The notes under the pieces are model-generated. The model saw only the letters and a program-made list of their open reading frames with translations, was not told where the DNA came from and searched no databases. This document shows, piece after piece, positions 32,382 through 41,024 of a DNA stretch of 64,000 bases. Within the stretch, counting starts at the first letter, position 1; every line of letters starts with the position of its first letter. Made by a program: the position numbers and the translations under genes. The DNA is from Amycolatopsis pretoriensis (GTDB lineage: Bacteria; Actinomycetota; Actinomycetes; Mycobacteriales; Pseudonocardiaceae): the NCBI RefSeq assembly GCF_900107925.1, contig NZ_FNUJ01000005.1, positions 496,001 to 560,000 on the forward strand, written 5' to 3'.

Positions 32382-33155
32382 GTGAACTCCGTGACCGAGC
32401 TGGCGATCTCCGGACCGCTGCTGCTCGCCGCGGGCGTCGCGCTGCTGGCCGGGACGATCTCCTTCGCCTCGCCCTGCGTCGTGCCGCTCGTGCCGGGGTA
32501 CCTCGCGTACCTCGCCGCGCTCGTCGGCGCGGACGCTCCCGCGGTCAGCGTGGACGAGGAGCGCAAGAAGGGCCGGTGGGCTGTTGTCGGCGCCGCCTTG
32601 CTCTTCGTGCTCGGGTTCACCGTCGTCTTCGTCGCCACGCTGGGCACCCTGGTCTGGCTGACCGCCACGCTCACCCTCAACCAGGACGTGCTCCAGCGCG
32701 TCGGCGGGGTCCTGACCATCGCGATGGCGCTCGTTTTCCTCGGCTGGATCCCGGGCCTGCAGCGCGAGGTGCGCTCGCACCGCGTCCCCGGTGGCGGGAT
32801 CTGGGGCGCGCCGCTGCTCGGCGCGGTCTTCGGGCTCGGCTGGACGCCGTGCATCGGCCCGACGCTCTCGGCCGTCACCACCCTGGCCAGCGCGACCGGC
32901 GGCGCCGCGGCCCGCGGTTACCTGCTGATCGCCGTCTACTGCCTCGGCCTCGGGGTGCCGTTCCTGCTCATCGCGCTCGGCGCCCGCTGGGCCGTGCGCG
33001 CCACCGACTGGGTGCGCCGCCACGGCCGTCAGGTGCAGATCTTCGGCGGCGTGCTGCTGATGATCGTCGGCATCCTGCTGGTCACCGGCGTGTGGGGAGA
33101 TCTGATGGGCTGGCTCCGCAACGAGCTCGCGGGCAACCTGGAGCTGCCGCTGTGA
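32382..33155 (+). CDS. ccdA: Cytochrome c biogenesis protein CcdA (DsbD transmembrane family)
   Basis: 257 aa from GTG 32382; GTG 32391 is also possible. Six hydrophobic segments carry the redox cysteines in FASPCVVPLVPGYLAYLAAL and LGWTPCIGPTLSA. The protein carries reducing power from cytoplasmic thioredoxin across the membrane to the TlpA/ResA-like lipoprotein. Coupled to resB by a GTGA overlap. Confidence 0.94.
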   Translation: MNSVTELAISGPLLLAAGVALLAGTISFASPCVVPLVPGYLAYLAALVGADAPAVSVDEERKKGRWAVVGAALLFVLGFTVVFVATLGTLVWLTATLTLNQDVLQRVGGVLTIAMALVFLGWIPGLQREVRSHRVPGGGIWGAPLLGAVFGLGWTPCIGPTLSAVTTLASATGGAAARGYLLIAVYCLGLGVPFLLIALGARWAVRATDWVRRHGRQVQIFGGVLLMIVGILLVTGVWGDLMGWLRNELAGNLELPL

Positions 33156-34747
33156 CGACCACCGAAGCGCCCCCGAAGACCCCGCAAGGTCCGACGCCCG
33201 CGAAGCGCACCTTCGCCTTCGTCCGCAACACCTGGCGCGGCCTGACGTCGATGCGCACCGCGCTCGTCCTGCTCTTCCTGCTCGCCCTGGCCGCCCTGCC
33301 CGGCGCGCTCCTGCCGCAGCGGAAGCTCAACGCCCCCAAGGTCGACGAGTACATCGCCGCGCACGGCTGGTGGGGCACCCTGCTCGACAAGCTCGAGTTC
33401 TACGACGTCTACTCCAGCATCTGGTTTTCGGCCATCTACCTGCTGCTGATGATCTCGCTGGTCGGCTGCCTGACCCCGCGCAGCTTCGACTACGTCAAGG
33501 CGATGCGCGCGAAGCCCGTGCTGACCCCGCGCAACCTCGCGCGGATGCCGCACTACCGGCTGGGCCGCGGCAAGTCCGACGTCAATGCCGAACTTGCCGC
33601 CGTCCACAAGCAACTGTCCGGCTGGCGCCGCGTCGAGCGCGAAGAGGCCGACGGCGTCCGCACGATCTCCGCCGAACGCGGGTTCCTGCGCGAGACCGGC
33701 AACCTGCTCTTCCACTTCAGCATGCTCGGCCTGATCGTGTTCTTCGCGCTCGGCAAGCTCTTCGGCTACGAGGGCCAGGTCATCGTCCAGGCCGACGGCA
33801 GCTCGTTCTGCAACTCCGGCATCTACAACTACGACTCCTTCAACGCGGGCCTGCGCGTCGACGGCACCGACCTCGACCCGTTCTGCGTGAAGGTCAACGA
33901 CTTCACCGTGCGCTACACCCCGGCCGGCGAGCCGGAGTACTACCACTCGAACATCGAGTACCAGTCCGGCCCGGACCTGGAGACGAACACCTGGCGGCCG
34001 TACGGCCTCGAGGTCAACTCGCCGCTGCGCACCGCCGGCGACCGCGTCTACCTGCTCGGCCAGGGCAACTCGCCGCAGTTCACGGTGACCTTCCCGGACG
34101 GGGAGAAGCGCACCCAGAACACCCAGTGGCGCACGGTCGACCCGACCACGATGCTCGCCGAGGGCGCGACGAAGTTCGACCAGCCCGGCATCACCGACGA
34201 GGTCCAGCGGCGCACGCGCCAGCTGGCCATCACCGGCCTGCTCGCGCCGACGGCGTTCCTGCACGGCAACGTGCTGACGTCCTCGGCGCCGGAGACGAAG
34301 GACCCCCAGGTCGCCGTCGACATCATGCGCGGCGACCTCGGCCTGGACGCCGGGCGCGGCCAGTCGGTGTTCGAGATCGACCAGTCGCTCGTCGACGACG
34401 GCCGGCTGAAGAAGATCGCCCGCGAAAACCTGAAGGTCGGCCAGGAGATCAAGCTGGACGACGGCACGAAGATCCGCTTCGACGGCGTCAACCACTGGGT
34501 TTCCCTGCAGGTCTCGCACGACCCGACGCAGGGGTTCGTGCTCGGCTTCGCCATCGCGATGTTCCTCGGCCTCGGCGCGTCCCTGCTGGTCAAGCGCCGT
34601 CGGCTGTGGGTGCGGGTGAAGCCGGGGACCGAAGACGACCCGGGTACCGTGATCGAGGTCGCCGGACTGGCCCGCACCGACCAGGCCGGGTACGGCGAAG
34701 AGTTCCACAAGATCAGTGAACGCCTGATCAGTGGTCAGAAGGGCTGA
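33152..34747 (+). CDS. resB: Cytochrome c biogenesis protein ResB (Ccs1)
   Basis: 531 aa from GTG 33152. Hydrophobic segments near 28-47, 85-106, 185-205 and one near the C-terminus (FVLGFAIAMFLGLGASLLV) surround a large extracytoplasmic region. Family features include the N-terminal RNTWRGLTSMRTALVLLFLL and LLFHFSMLGLIVFF with its His. With ResC it forms the System II synthetase that exports heme and attaches it to CXXCH apocytochromes. Confidence 0.94.
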   Translation: MTTTEAPPKTPQGPTPAKRTFAFVRNTWRGLTSMRTALVLLFLLALAALPGALLPQRKLNAPKVDEYIAAHGWWGTLLDKLEFYDVYSSIWFSAIYLLLMISLVGCLTPRSFDYVKAMRAKPVLTPRNLARMPHYRLGRGKSDVNAELAAVHKQLSGWRRVEREEADGVRTISAERGFLRETGNLLFHFSMLGLIVFFALGKLFGYEGQVIVQADGSSFCNSGIYNYDSFNAGLRVDGTDLDPFCVKVNDFTVRYTPAGEPEYYHSNIEYQSGPDLETNTWRPYGLEVNSPLRTAGDRVYLLGQGNSPQFTVTFPDGEKRTQNTQWRTVDPTTMLAEGATKFDQPGITDEVQRRTRQLAITGLLAPTAFLHGNVLTSSAPETKDPQVAVDIMRGDLGLDAGRGQSVFEIDQSLVDDGRLKKIARENLKVGQEIKLDDGTKIRFDGVNHWVSLQVSHDPTQGFVLGFAIAMFLGLGASLLVKRRRLWVRVKPGTEDDPGTVIEVAGLARTDQAGYGEEFHKISERLISGQKG

Positions 34748-34750
34748 GGC

Positions 34751-35719
34751 ATGCCGATCAACGAGACGCTGTCGCAGTACAGCGACTGGCTGTACACCAC
34801 CGCCGCGGCGATCTACGTCGTCGCGCTGATGATGACGCTGGTCGAGCAGGGCTTCGGCGCCAAGGGCCGGCTCGCCACCGAGCGGGCCAAGCTGCGGGCG
34901 CGCGAGCTCGTCGGCGCCGGCGGGCCGCCGGTCGAGGAGGTCCAGGCCGCGCAGCGCACGTCCGGGCGCCCCGAGCGGATCGGCAAGATGGGCGCGTCGC
35001 TGCTCGTGCTCGGCGCGCTGCTGCAGCTGTCGGCGATCGTGCTGCGCGGGCTCGCCGTGCACCGCGCGCCGTGGGGCAACATGTACGAGTACGGCATGGC
35101 GGTCACCTTCATCACGGTGGTCACCTGGATCGTCGTGATGTGGAAGTTCCCGGTCCGCCACCTGACCGGCTTCCTGCTGCTGCCCGTCGTGATCCTGATG
35201 TTCATCAACGGCACGCTGCTGTACACGACCGCGGCGCCGGTGCAGCCCGCGCTGCAGTCGTACTGGCTGGTCATCCACGTCTCCGCGGCCATCATCGGCT
35301 CCGGCGTCTTCCTGGTGCCGGGTGTCGCGAGCGTTCTTTACCTCTTCCGCGCGGCCTACGAGAAGGACGAGACGAAGTTCGCCCGGTTCGCCTCGAAGCT
35401 TCCCGCGGCCGACGTCCTCGACCGGATCGCCTACCGGACGACGATCTTCGCCTTCCCGGTCTTCACCTTCGGCGTGCTCTGCGGCGCCGTCTGGGCCGAG
35501 TCGGCCTGGGGCCGGTTCTGGGGCTGGGACCCCAAGGAGACCGTCGCGTTCATCGCCTGGGTCATCTACGCGGCCTACCTGCACTCGCGGGCGACCGCGG
35601 GCTGGCGCGGGGCCCGCGCCGCGGCGATCAACATCGTGGGGTTCGCCGCGATGATCTTCAACCTGTTCTTCGTGAACCTGGTCACCGCGGGCTTGCACTC
35701 GTACGCCGGGGTGGGCTGA
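34751..35719 (+). CDS. resC: Cytochrome c biogenesis protein ResC (CcsA/CcsB)
   Basis: 322 aa. About eight hydrophobic segments carry the heme-handling WWD motif (WGRFWGWDPKETVAFI) and conserved histidines (SYWLVIHVSAAIIG, YAAYLHSRATAGW). It begins 3 bp after resB. It is the second half of the System II cytochrome c synthetase and matches Rv0529. Confidence 0.95.
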   Translation: MPINETLSQYSDWLYTTAAAIYVVALMMTLVEQGFGAKGRLATERAKLRARELVGAGGPPVEEVQAAQRTSGRPERIGKMGASLLVLGALLQLSAIVLRGLAVHRAPWGNMYEYGMAVTFITVVTWIVVMWKFPVRHLTGFLLLPVVILMFINGTLLYTTAAPVQPALQSYWLVIHVSAAIIGSGVFLVPGVASVLYLFRAAYEKDETKFARFASKLPAADVLDRIAYRTTIFAFPVFTFGVLCGAVWAESAWGRFWGWDPKETVAFIAWVIYAAYLHSRATAGWRGARAAAINIVGFAAMIFNLFFVNLVTAGLHSYAGVG

Positions 35720-35795
35720 GCAGGCCGCGAGTCCGCCGACTACCGTCGTCACCAGGGGGCGTGATGTCGGGCGGAGTGCGCGGAGGTTTACACCG

Positions 35796-37190
35796 GTGAC
35801 CGGACCCAGCGAAGAATCGGCTCCTGGCCACCCCGAACAGGCCGAACAGCAGCCCGCGGCGGCTGAACCGAGCCTGTTCGCCGAAGACCGGACGGACTCG
35901 CACCCGCATCCGGAGCCGCCGGCCGCGCTCGACGCGCAGCCGACGCAGGCCGTCGCGCCGCCGCCCAACCCGGCGGTGTCGGGACCGCACCAGGTCAATC
36001 CGGCGGTGTCCGGGCCCCACCAGGTGCCGAACCCGGCCGTGTCGGGACCGCACCAGGTCAACCCCGCCGTCTCCGGGCCGCACCAGGTGAACCCGGCGGT
36101 GTCCGGGCCGCACCAGGTGCCCCAGGGCTACGGCTACGACCAGAACCTGCCGCCGCTGCAGCCGCAGTACACGCAGGCCCAGTACCAGCAGCAGCAGGCG
36201 TCCGGGCTCCCGCAGCCCCAGGGCGGCCGGCACGCGGCACCGCAGCAGCCGGGCCACGGCCACGACCTCTCGACCGCGCACCTGGTCAAGCAGGTCAAGC
36301 GGCCCCCGCAGTCGGGCTGGCGCAAGGCCGTCTACGTCGGCTCCGGCAAGCTGATCAACCCCGGCGAGAGCCCGGCGGACACCCAGCGCCGCGACCTGAT
36401 CGCGCGCGTCAACCAGCCGCTGCGCGGGTGCTACAAGATCGCGATGCTGTCGCTGAAGGGCGGCGTCGGCAAGACGACCGTGACGACGACGCTCGGGGCG
36501 ACGTTCGCCTCCCTGCGCGGCGACCGCGTGGTGGCCGTGGACGCGAACCCCGACCGCGGCACGCTGTCGCAGAAGCTCCCGCTGGAGACGACGGCGACGG
36601 TCCGCCACCTCCTGCGCGACGCGGCCCGGATCACGCGCTACAGCGACGTCCGGTCGTACACGTCCCAGGGCGCCAGCCGGCTGGAGATCCTCGCGAGCGA
36701 GCAGGACCCGGCCGTCTCCGAGGCGTTCTCCGAGGAGGACTACCGGCGCACGGTCAACCTGCTCGAGCACTTCTACAACATCGTGCTCACCGACTGCGGC
36801 ACCGGCCTGATGCACTCGGCGATGAAGGGCGTCCTGGACGTCGCGGACGCGCTGGTGGTCGTGTCGTCGGGCTCGGTCGACGGCGCCCGCAGCGCCTCGG
36901 CGACCCTCGACTGGCTCGAGGCGCACGGGTACGGCGAGCTGGTCAAGCGCTCGGTGGCGGTGATCAACTCGGTCCGCCCGAAGGGTGGCTCGGTCGACCT
37001 CGACAAGCTGTCGGCCCACTTCGGGGCGAAGGTCCGCGCGGTCTGCAAGATCCCGTTCGACCCGCACCTGGAAGAGGGCGCGGAGATCGAGCTGGACCGC
37101 TTGACCGGGGACACGCGCCTGGCGTTGCTGGACCTGGCGGCCACGGTGGCCGACGGTTTCGCCACCCCGCTTTCGCAGGGTTACCGCTAG
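35796..37190 (+). CDS. MinD/ParA-like ATPase with N-terminal decapeptide repeats
   Basis: 464 aa from GTG 35796. The first 210 residues are disordered and Pro/Gln-rich, with five tandem copies of NPAVSGPHQV at residues 58-108. A deviant Walker A KGGVGKTT (221-228) opens the ATPase domain; VVAVDANPDRGTL and NIVLTDCGTGL follow. Similar ATPases with Pro-rich N-termini occur near ResC in mycobacteria (Rv0530) and in ESX loci (EspI-like). Positioning or secretion-related roles are possible; the partner is unknown. It ends overlapping the convergent small membrane gene by 4 bp. Confidence 0.85.
   Translation: MTGPSEESAPGHPEQAEQQPAAAEPSLFAEDRTDSHPHPEPPAALDAQPTQAVAPPPNPAVSGPHQVNPAVSGPHQVPNPAVSGPHQVNPAVSGPHQVNPAVSGPHQVPQGYGYDQNLPPLQPQYTQAQYQQQQASGLPQPQGGRHAAPQQPGHGHDLSTAHLVKQVKRPPQSGWRKAVYVGSGKLINPGESPADTQRRDLIARVNQPLRGCYKIAMLSLKGGVGKTTVTTTLGATFASLRGDRVVAVDANPDRGTLSQKLPLETTATVRHLLRDAARITRYSDVRSYTSQGASRLEILASEQDPAVSEAFSEEDYRRTVNLLEHFYNIVLTDCGTGLMHSAMKGVLDVADALVVVSSGSVDGARSASATLDWLEAHGYGELVKRSVAVINSVRPKGGSVDLDKLSAHFGAKVRAVCKIPFDPHLEEGAEIELDRLTGDTRLALLDLAATVADGFATPLSQGYR
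35967..36119 (+). repeat. Five in-frame tandem repeats coding NPAVSGPHQV
   Basis: Five units of about 30 nt (one separated by an extra Pro codon) encode NPAVSGPHQV at residues 58-67, 68-77, 79-88, 89-98 and 99-108 of the ATPase. Synonymous differences between units (cccgccgtctcc versus ccggcggtgtcc) show they are not brand-new copies. Confidence 0.95.
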
Positions 37191-37369
37191 CCCTCCTCGT
37201 CCCGGCGCTTGCGCTGCTGTTCGGCCAGCTGGCGCAGGAAGTCGGGATCGTCGTCCGGAGCGATCGGAGCGCGGCGCGGCGGCGAAGTGACCATCCGCTG
37301 ACCGGCGAACGACCGCCACAGGAGCAGGGCGACGACCAGCGCGCCGACCGCCGCGAGCAGAGCGAGCAT
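37187..37369 (-). CDS. Small single-span membrane protein
   Basis: 60 aa from the ATG at 37369, preceded by AAGGA. An N-terminal transmembrane helix (MLALLAAVGALVVALLLW) is followed by a charged cytoplasmic tail (PDFLRQLAEQQRKRRDEEG) likely to form a helix. Function unknown. It lies downstream of bldC on the same strand and ends tail-to-tail with the MinD-like gene. Confidence 0.75.
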   Translation of the reverse strand: MLALLAAVGALVVALLLWRSFAGQRMVTSPPRRAPIAPDDDPDFLRQLAEQQRKRRDEEG

Positions 37370-37513
37370 GCCGGATCCTTCCGTGTGGGTCCCCCGAGGT
37401 TAACCCGTCGGACGGGGTTTCGGCCCGAACCCGTCGGGTGGGGGTGACGACCGGAACAAGGTTGTCCCTCAACCGAACACGGCTGTGGGGCGCGGATGGT
37501 TCGCCGCTCGGGT

Positions 37514-37536
37514 GTCTTGAATGAGTCATTCAAGAC
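37514..37536 (+). repeat. Single GAA-N7-TTC palindrome (GAATGAGTCATTC type)
   Basis: gtcttgaatgagtcattcaagac is a 23-bp palindrome around one central G (37514-37536) containing the 13-mer at 37519-37531 also found at 5999-6041. It is a lone copy: no partner lies 30 nt away. It sits about 100 bp downstream of the bldC stop (minus strand), a terminator-like place. Confidence 0.88.
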
Positions 37537-37633
37537 CGGCGCGGGCCCGCACCTCACCCGGGCCCGGAAACGACGAAGGGCCGCGCGGACCGGGGAAATC
37601 CCTGGTCCGTCGCGGCTCCGCGCCGGAACTCCT

Positions 37634-37846
37634 TCAGACCTTGCGGGCCGGTTCGCTGGCGTCCGTGGTCAGCTCCGCGAGGAGCTCGTTCACCTCGGAC
37701 TCCCGGAACCGCCGGTGCCCGCCCGGGGTCCGGATCGAGCCGATCCGGCCCGCCGTCGCCCATCGGGTGACCGTCTTGGGGTCCACCCGGAACAGTGCTG
37801 CCACCTCGCCAGGGGTGAGCAGGCGTCCGCCCATCGTCGCGGTCAT
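37634..37846 (-). CDS. bldC: BldC-type developmental regulator (MerR-like HTH)
   Basis: 70 aa from the ATG at 37846 with a GGAGG site. The sequence TPGEVAALFRVDPKTVTRW ... GRIGSIRTPGGHRRFRESEV is very close to Streptomyces BldC, including the wing TPGGHRRFRE. BldC binds DNA as head-to-tail arrays on direct repeats and controls entry into development. The 281-bp region upstream (37847-38127) is shared with the divergent Lrp gene; no operator was placed. Confidence 0.93.
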   Translation of the reverse strand: MTATMGGRLLTPGEVAALFRVDPKTVTRWATAGRIGSIRTPGGHRRFRESEVNELLAELTTDASEPARKV

Positions 37847-38127
37847 TTTCCGCCTCCTTAACGACCTCACTGCTATACCGGAGGCAATCCGGGCCCTTCT
37901 GGCCCGTCGCGCCGGGGTAGCCAACACGGCAATCGTTGCACTTCACCCGTCGGGTACTCGAACGGTTGTCCAAGAGTAAAGAGCCCTTAAAGGTCAAAAC
38001 GGACAGCTTGCTTACGTTCTGCAACTAATATTCCGGTGACCTGACGTGCGGAGACGCGAATCGCCTGGGTCACCGGCCGCGAGACGTGGTCTCAATGGGG
38101 GATTGTCCAACCGCATAGAGTGATCTC

Positions 38128-38601
38128 GTGGATCAGTTGGACCGGAAGATCATCGCGGCGTTGCGCATCAACGGACGGGCCACTTACGCCGACCTCGGGC
38201 GGGCCGTCGGCCTCTCCGCGTCGTCGGTGCACGAGCGGGTGGGCAAGCTGGAAGCCGCCGGCGTGATCACCGGCTACCACGCGGTCGTGGACCCGAGCTC
38301 GGTCGGCCTCGGCGTCACCGCCCTCGTCGGCATCCATCCCACCGACACCGCCACCGAAGACGACGTCGCCGACGCGCTCGCCGAGCTCGACGAGGTCGAG
38401 AGCTGCTACGCGGTGGCGGGCGACGAAGCTTTCGTGGTGAAAGTGCGCGTGGCGACCGTCGACGACCTCGAGCGCGCTCTCGGCCGGCTCCGGCGCATCC
38501 CCGGCGTCGGGCGGACGAACACGACCGTGGTGCTCTCGACGCGCTTCGAAGGCCGTCCGAACAACGCGGGCCTGCAGAAGGACCGCTCGGGCGGGGCGTA
38601 G
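38128..38601 (+). CDS. Lrp/AsnC-family transcriptional regulator
   Basis: 157 aa from GTG 38128. The N-terminal HTH reads LDQ-type LDRKIIAALRINGRATYADL ... VGLSASSVHERVGKLEAAGVI, and the C-terminal RAM domain begins around VTALVGIHPTD. Lrp/AsnC proteins bind amino acids and bend DNA as octamers or dimers. It is divergent from bldC across 281 bp. Ligand unknown; a Cds1-like cysteine-handling enzyme lies just downstream. Confidence 0.9.
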   Translation: MDQLDRKIIAALRINGRATYADLGRAVGLSASSVHERVGKLEAAGVITGYHAVVDPSSVGLGVTALVGIHPTDTATEDDVADALAELDEVESCYAVAGDEAFVVKVRVATVDDLERALGRLRRIPGVGRTNTTVVLSTRFEGRPNNAGLQKDRSGGA

Positions 38602-38612
38602 CCTGCGTTGGT

Positions 38613-38900
38613 GTGAGCGACGAGAAGGCCGGCACCCTGCCGCGTGACCTGACGCTGTACCTCCTGGCGCGGTTCGTGCTGGTCGGGGTGATCGCCTGGG
38701 CGCTGAGCCTCATCGGCGTGCCCCTGCTGGTCGCGCTGCTCGTCGGCCTGGTCGTCGGGCTGCCGCTGGGCCTGCTGCTGTTCCGCCCGCTGAACGCCCG
38801 CGTCACGGCCGGCCTGGCGAAGCGCAACGAGAAGCGCGCCCGGGCCCGTGCCGAGCTCCGCGCCCAGCTGCGCGGCGACGCTCCCGGGCAAGCCGAATGA
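38613..38900 (+). CDS. DUF4229 small membrane protein
   Basis: 95 aa from GTG 38613. Two hydrophobic segments (LTLYLLARFVLVGVIAWAL and VALLVGLVVGLPLGLLLF) are followed by a basic helix (KRNEKRARARAELRAQLRG). This matches DUF4229 as I know it. The stop overlaps the start of the PLP enzyme by 4 nt. No function is established. Confidence 0.8.
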   Translation: MSDEKAGTLPRDLTLYLLARFVLVGVIAWALSLIGVPLLVALLVGLVVGLPLGLLLFRPLNARVTAGLAKRNEKRARARAELRAQLRGDAPGQAE

Positions 38901-39976
38901 ACCATGCGCGCAGCTGGGTCCGCGAGGCCGTCCGGATCATCGAGGCCGACGCGAACCGCAGCGCCGACACCCACCTGCACGTCTTCCCGCTGCCCCCGGA
39001 GTGGGGCATCGACCTGTACCTCAAGGACGAGTCCGTCCACCCGACCGGCTCGCTGAAGCACCGGCTGGCCCGCTCGCTGTTCCTCTACGGGCTCGTCAAC
39101 GGCCAGATCGGCCCGGACACGGTGCTCGTCGAGGCGTCCAGCGGGTCGACGGCGGTGTCCGAGGCCTACTTCGCCCGCATGCTCGGCCTGCGCTTCATCA
39201 CGGTCGTGCCGCGGAAGACGTCGAAGGAGAAGATCGCGCTCATCGAGTTCTACGGCGGTGAGTGCCACTACGTCGACGAAGCCCCGGCGATGTACCCGGA
39301 GGCGGAGCGGCTCGCGGCCGAGAGCGGCGGGCACTACCTCGACCAGTTCACCTACGCCGAGCGCGCGACGGACTGGCGCGGCAACAACAACATCGCCGAG
39401 TCGGTCTTCGCGCAGATGCGCTCGGAGCGGCACCCGATCCCGACGTGGATCGTGGTCGGTGCGGGCACGGGCGGCACGAGCGCGACGTTCGGCCGGTACG
39501 TCCGCTACAAGCGCCACACGACGAAGATCTGCGTCGCCGACCCGGAGAACTCGTCGTTCTACGGGGCGTGGGAGACGGGCGCGCTCGACTACGCGACCGG
39601 CATGCCCTCGCGGATCGAAGGCATCGGCCGCCCGCGCTGCGAACCGTCGTTCGTGCCCGGCGTCATCGACGAGATGTTCCGGATCCCGGACGCCGGGTCC
39701 CTGGCGGCCATCCGGCTGCTGCGCGAGCGGACCGGGCACTGGGCGGGCGGCTCGACCGGCACCAACCTCAACGGCGCGTTCCGGCTCATCTCGCGGATGG
39801 TCGAGGACGGCCAGGCGGGCAGCGTCGTGACGCTGCTCTGCGACGGCGGCGAGCGGTACGCGCACACGTACTACAACGACGAGTGGATCGAGGCCCAGGG
39901 GATGGACCTGGCGCCGCACACGGCGTTGTTCGAGGAGTTCCTGGCGACCGGGAAGTTCTTCGCCCCGGAGGGCTAG
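38897..39976 (+). CDS. PLP-dependent cysteine synthase-family protein, Cds1-like
   Basis: 359 aa. Fold-type II PLP enzyme with the Schiff-base Lys54 in VHPTGSLKHRLARS, the substrate loop EASSGSTAVSEAYF, and the phosphate-binding GAGTGGTSATFGRY. The divergent C-terminus (WAGGSTGTNLNGA, CDGGERYAHTYYND) resembles the mycobacterial cysteine desulfhydrase Cds1 (Rv3684) more than CysK/CysM. It probably releases H2S from cysteine, but cysteine synthase activity cannot be excluded. It overlaps menA tail-to-tail by 4 bp. Confidence 0.8.
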   Translation: MNHARSWVREAVRIIEADANRSADTHLHVFPLPPEWGIDLYLKDESVHPTGSLKHRLARSLFLYGLVNGQIGPDTVLVEASSGSTAVSEAYFARMLGLRFITVVPRKTSKEKIALIEFYGGECHYVDEAPAMYPEAERLAAESGGHYLDQFTYAERATDWRGNNNIAESVFAQMRSERHPIPTWIVVGAGTGGTSATFGRYVRYKRHTTKICVADPENSSFYGAWETGALDYATGMPSRIEGIGRPRCEPSFVPGVIDEMFRIPDAGSLAAIRLLRERTGHWAGGSTGTNLNGAFRLISRMVEDGQAGSVVTLLCDGGERYAHTYYNDEWIEAQGMDLAPHTALFEEFLATGKFFAPEG

Positions 39977-40851
39977 AAGCTCAGTGCGACGGCGGCGAGC
40001 ACGGCCCAGGCGAGCATCGCCAGGCCGGTGTCGCGCAACGCCGGGATCAGCGCCCGGCCCTGCTGCCCGCCGCCGACCGCGCGGACCGACTTCAGTAGCA
40101 GCGGCGCCGTCACCAGCGTGATCAGGACCAGCGGCCGGAAGACGCCGAGCACGATGCTCAGCACGTACGGCACCGCGAGCAGGACCAGGTACAGCCGTCG
40201 CGTGCCGGAGTCGCCGAGACGGGTGGCCAGGGTGCGCTTGCCGGACTCGATGTCGGTCGGGATGTCACGCAGGTTGTTGGCCGTCAGGACCGCCGTGGAG
40301 AAGCTGCCGACGGCGACCGCGCACGCCAGCGCGGCCCAGCTGACCCGGCCCGCCTGCACGTACACCGTGCCCAGCACGCCGGCCAGGCCGAAGAAGACGA
40401 ACACGGCGATCTCGCCGAAACCGTAGTACCCGTAGGGCTTCTTGCCGCCGGTGTAGAACCAGGCGCCGAGGATGCACAGCGCGCCCATCACCAGCAGCCA
40501 CCAGTGCCCGCTGCTGACGACGAGCACGAGCCCCAGCACCCCGGCCAAGCCCAGCGAAACCAGCGCGGCGGCCAGCACGGCCTTCGGCTTGGCGACCCCC
40601 GAACCGACCAGCCGCAGCGGGCCGACGCGGTTCTCGTCGGTGCCGCGGATGCCGTCGGAGTAGTCGTTGGCGTAGTTGACGCCGACGATGAGCGAGAGGG
40701 AGACGAGCAGCGCCAGCGCCGAGCGCCACCACGAGAACGCGTCCAGCGCGATCGCCGCGCCGACGCCCGCCACCACCGGGGCCACCGCGTTCGGCAGCGT
40801 CCGGGGCCGCGCCCCCTCGATCCACTCGTTCACTGTCGCCATGGGCGTCAT
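39973..40851 (-). CDS. menA: 1,4-dihydroxy-2-naphthoate polyprenyltransferase
   Basis: 292 aa from the ATG at 40851; a second in-frame ATG lies at 40839. A UbiA-superfamily membrane protein with the first Asp-rich motif NYANDYSDGIRGTDE and the second NNLRDIPTDIESGKRT, within about eight hydrophobic helices. It attaches the isoprenoid tail to DHNA to make demethylmenaquinone. Last gene of a minus-strand menB-menE-(small peptide)-menA run. Confidence 0.96.
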   Translation of the reverse strand: MTPMATVNEWIEGARPRTLPNAVAPVVAGVGAAIALDAFSWWRSALALLVSLSLIVGVNYANDYSDGIRGTDENRVGPLRLVGSGVAKPKAVLAAALVSLGLAGVLGLVLVVSSGHWWLLVMGALCILGAWFYTGGKKPYGYYGFGEIAVFVFFGLAGVLGTVYVQAGRVSWAALACAVAVGSFSTAVLTANNLRDIPTDIESGKRTLATRLGDSGTRRLYLVLLAVPYVLSIVLGVFRPLVLITLVTAPLLLKSVRAVGGGQQGRALIPALRDTGLAMLAWAVLAAVALSF

Positions 40852-40880
40852 TCAACGCCATGTCGATCAGTGCCCGGCGG

Positions 40881-41024
40881 TCAGTCCGTGGTCGGCAGCT
40901 GCCAGGTGAGCTGGCCGCTGTTGGGGTCGGCTCCGGGGCCGTCGGCCAGGGCCGCACCGGCCGGCAGGAGGATCCCCAAAGCGACAGCTGTGCCGATCAG
41001 AGCGGTGCGAATCCAGCGTGTCAT
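40881..41024 (-). CDS. 47-aa secreted small protein between menE and menA
   Basis: The ATG at 41024 opens MTRWIRTALIGTAVALGILL, a textbook signal peptide (basic n-region, hydrophobic core, cleavage predicted after LPAGAALA). The mature part would be about 20 residues: DGPGADPNSGQLTWQLPTTD. It lies 51 bp after menE and 29 bp before menA on the same strand, so it is probably co-transcribed with the menaquinone genes. No ribosome-binding site is obvious and I recognise no family. Confidence 0.65.
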   Translation of the reverse strand: MTRWIRTALIGTAVALGILLPAGAALADGPGADPNSGQLTWQLPTTD

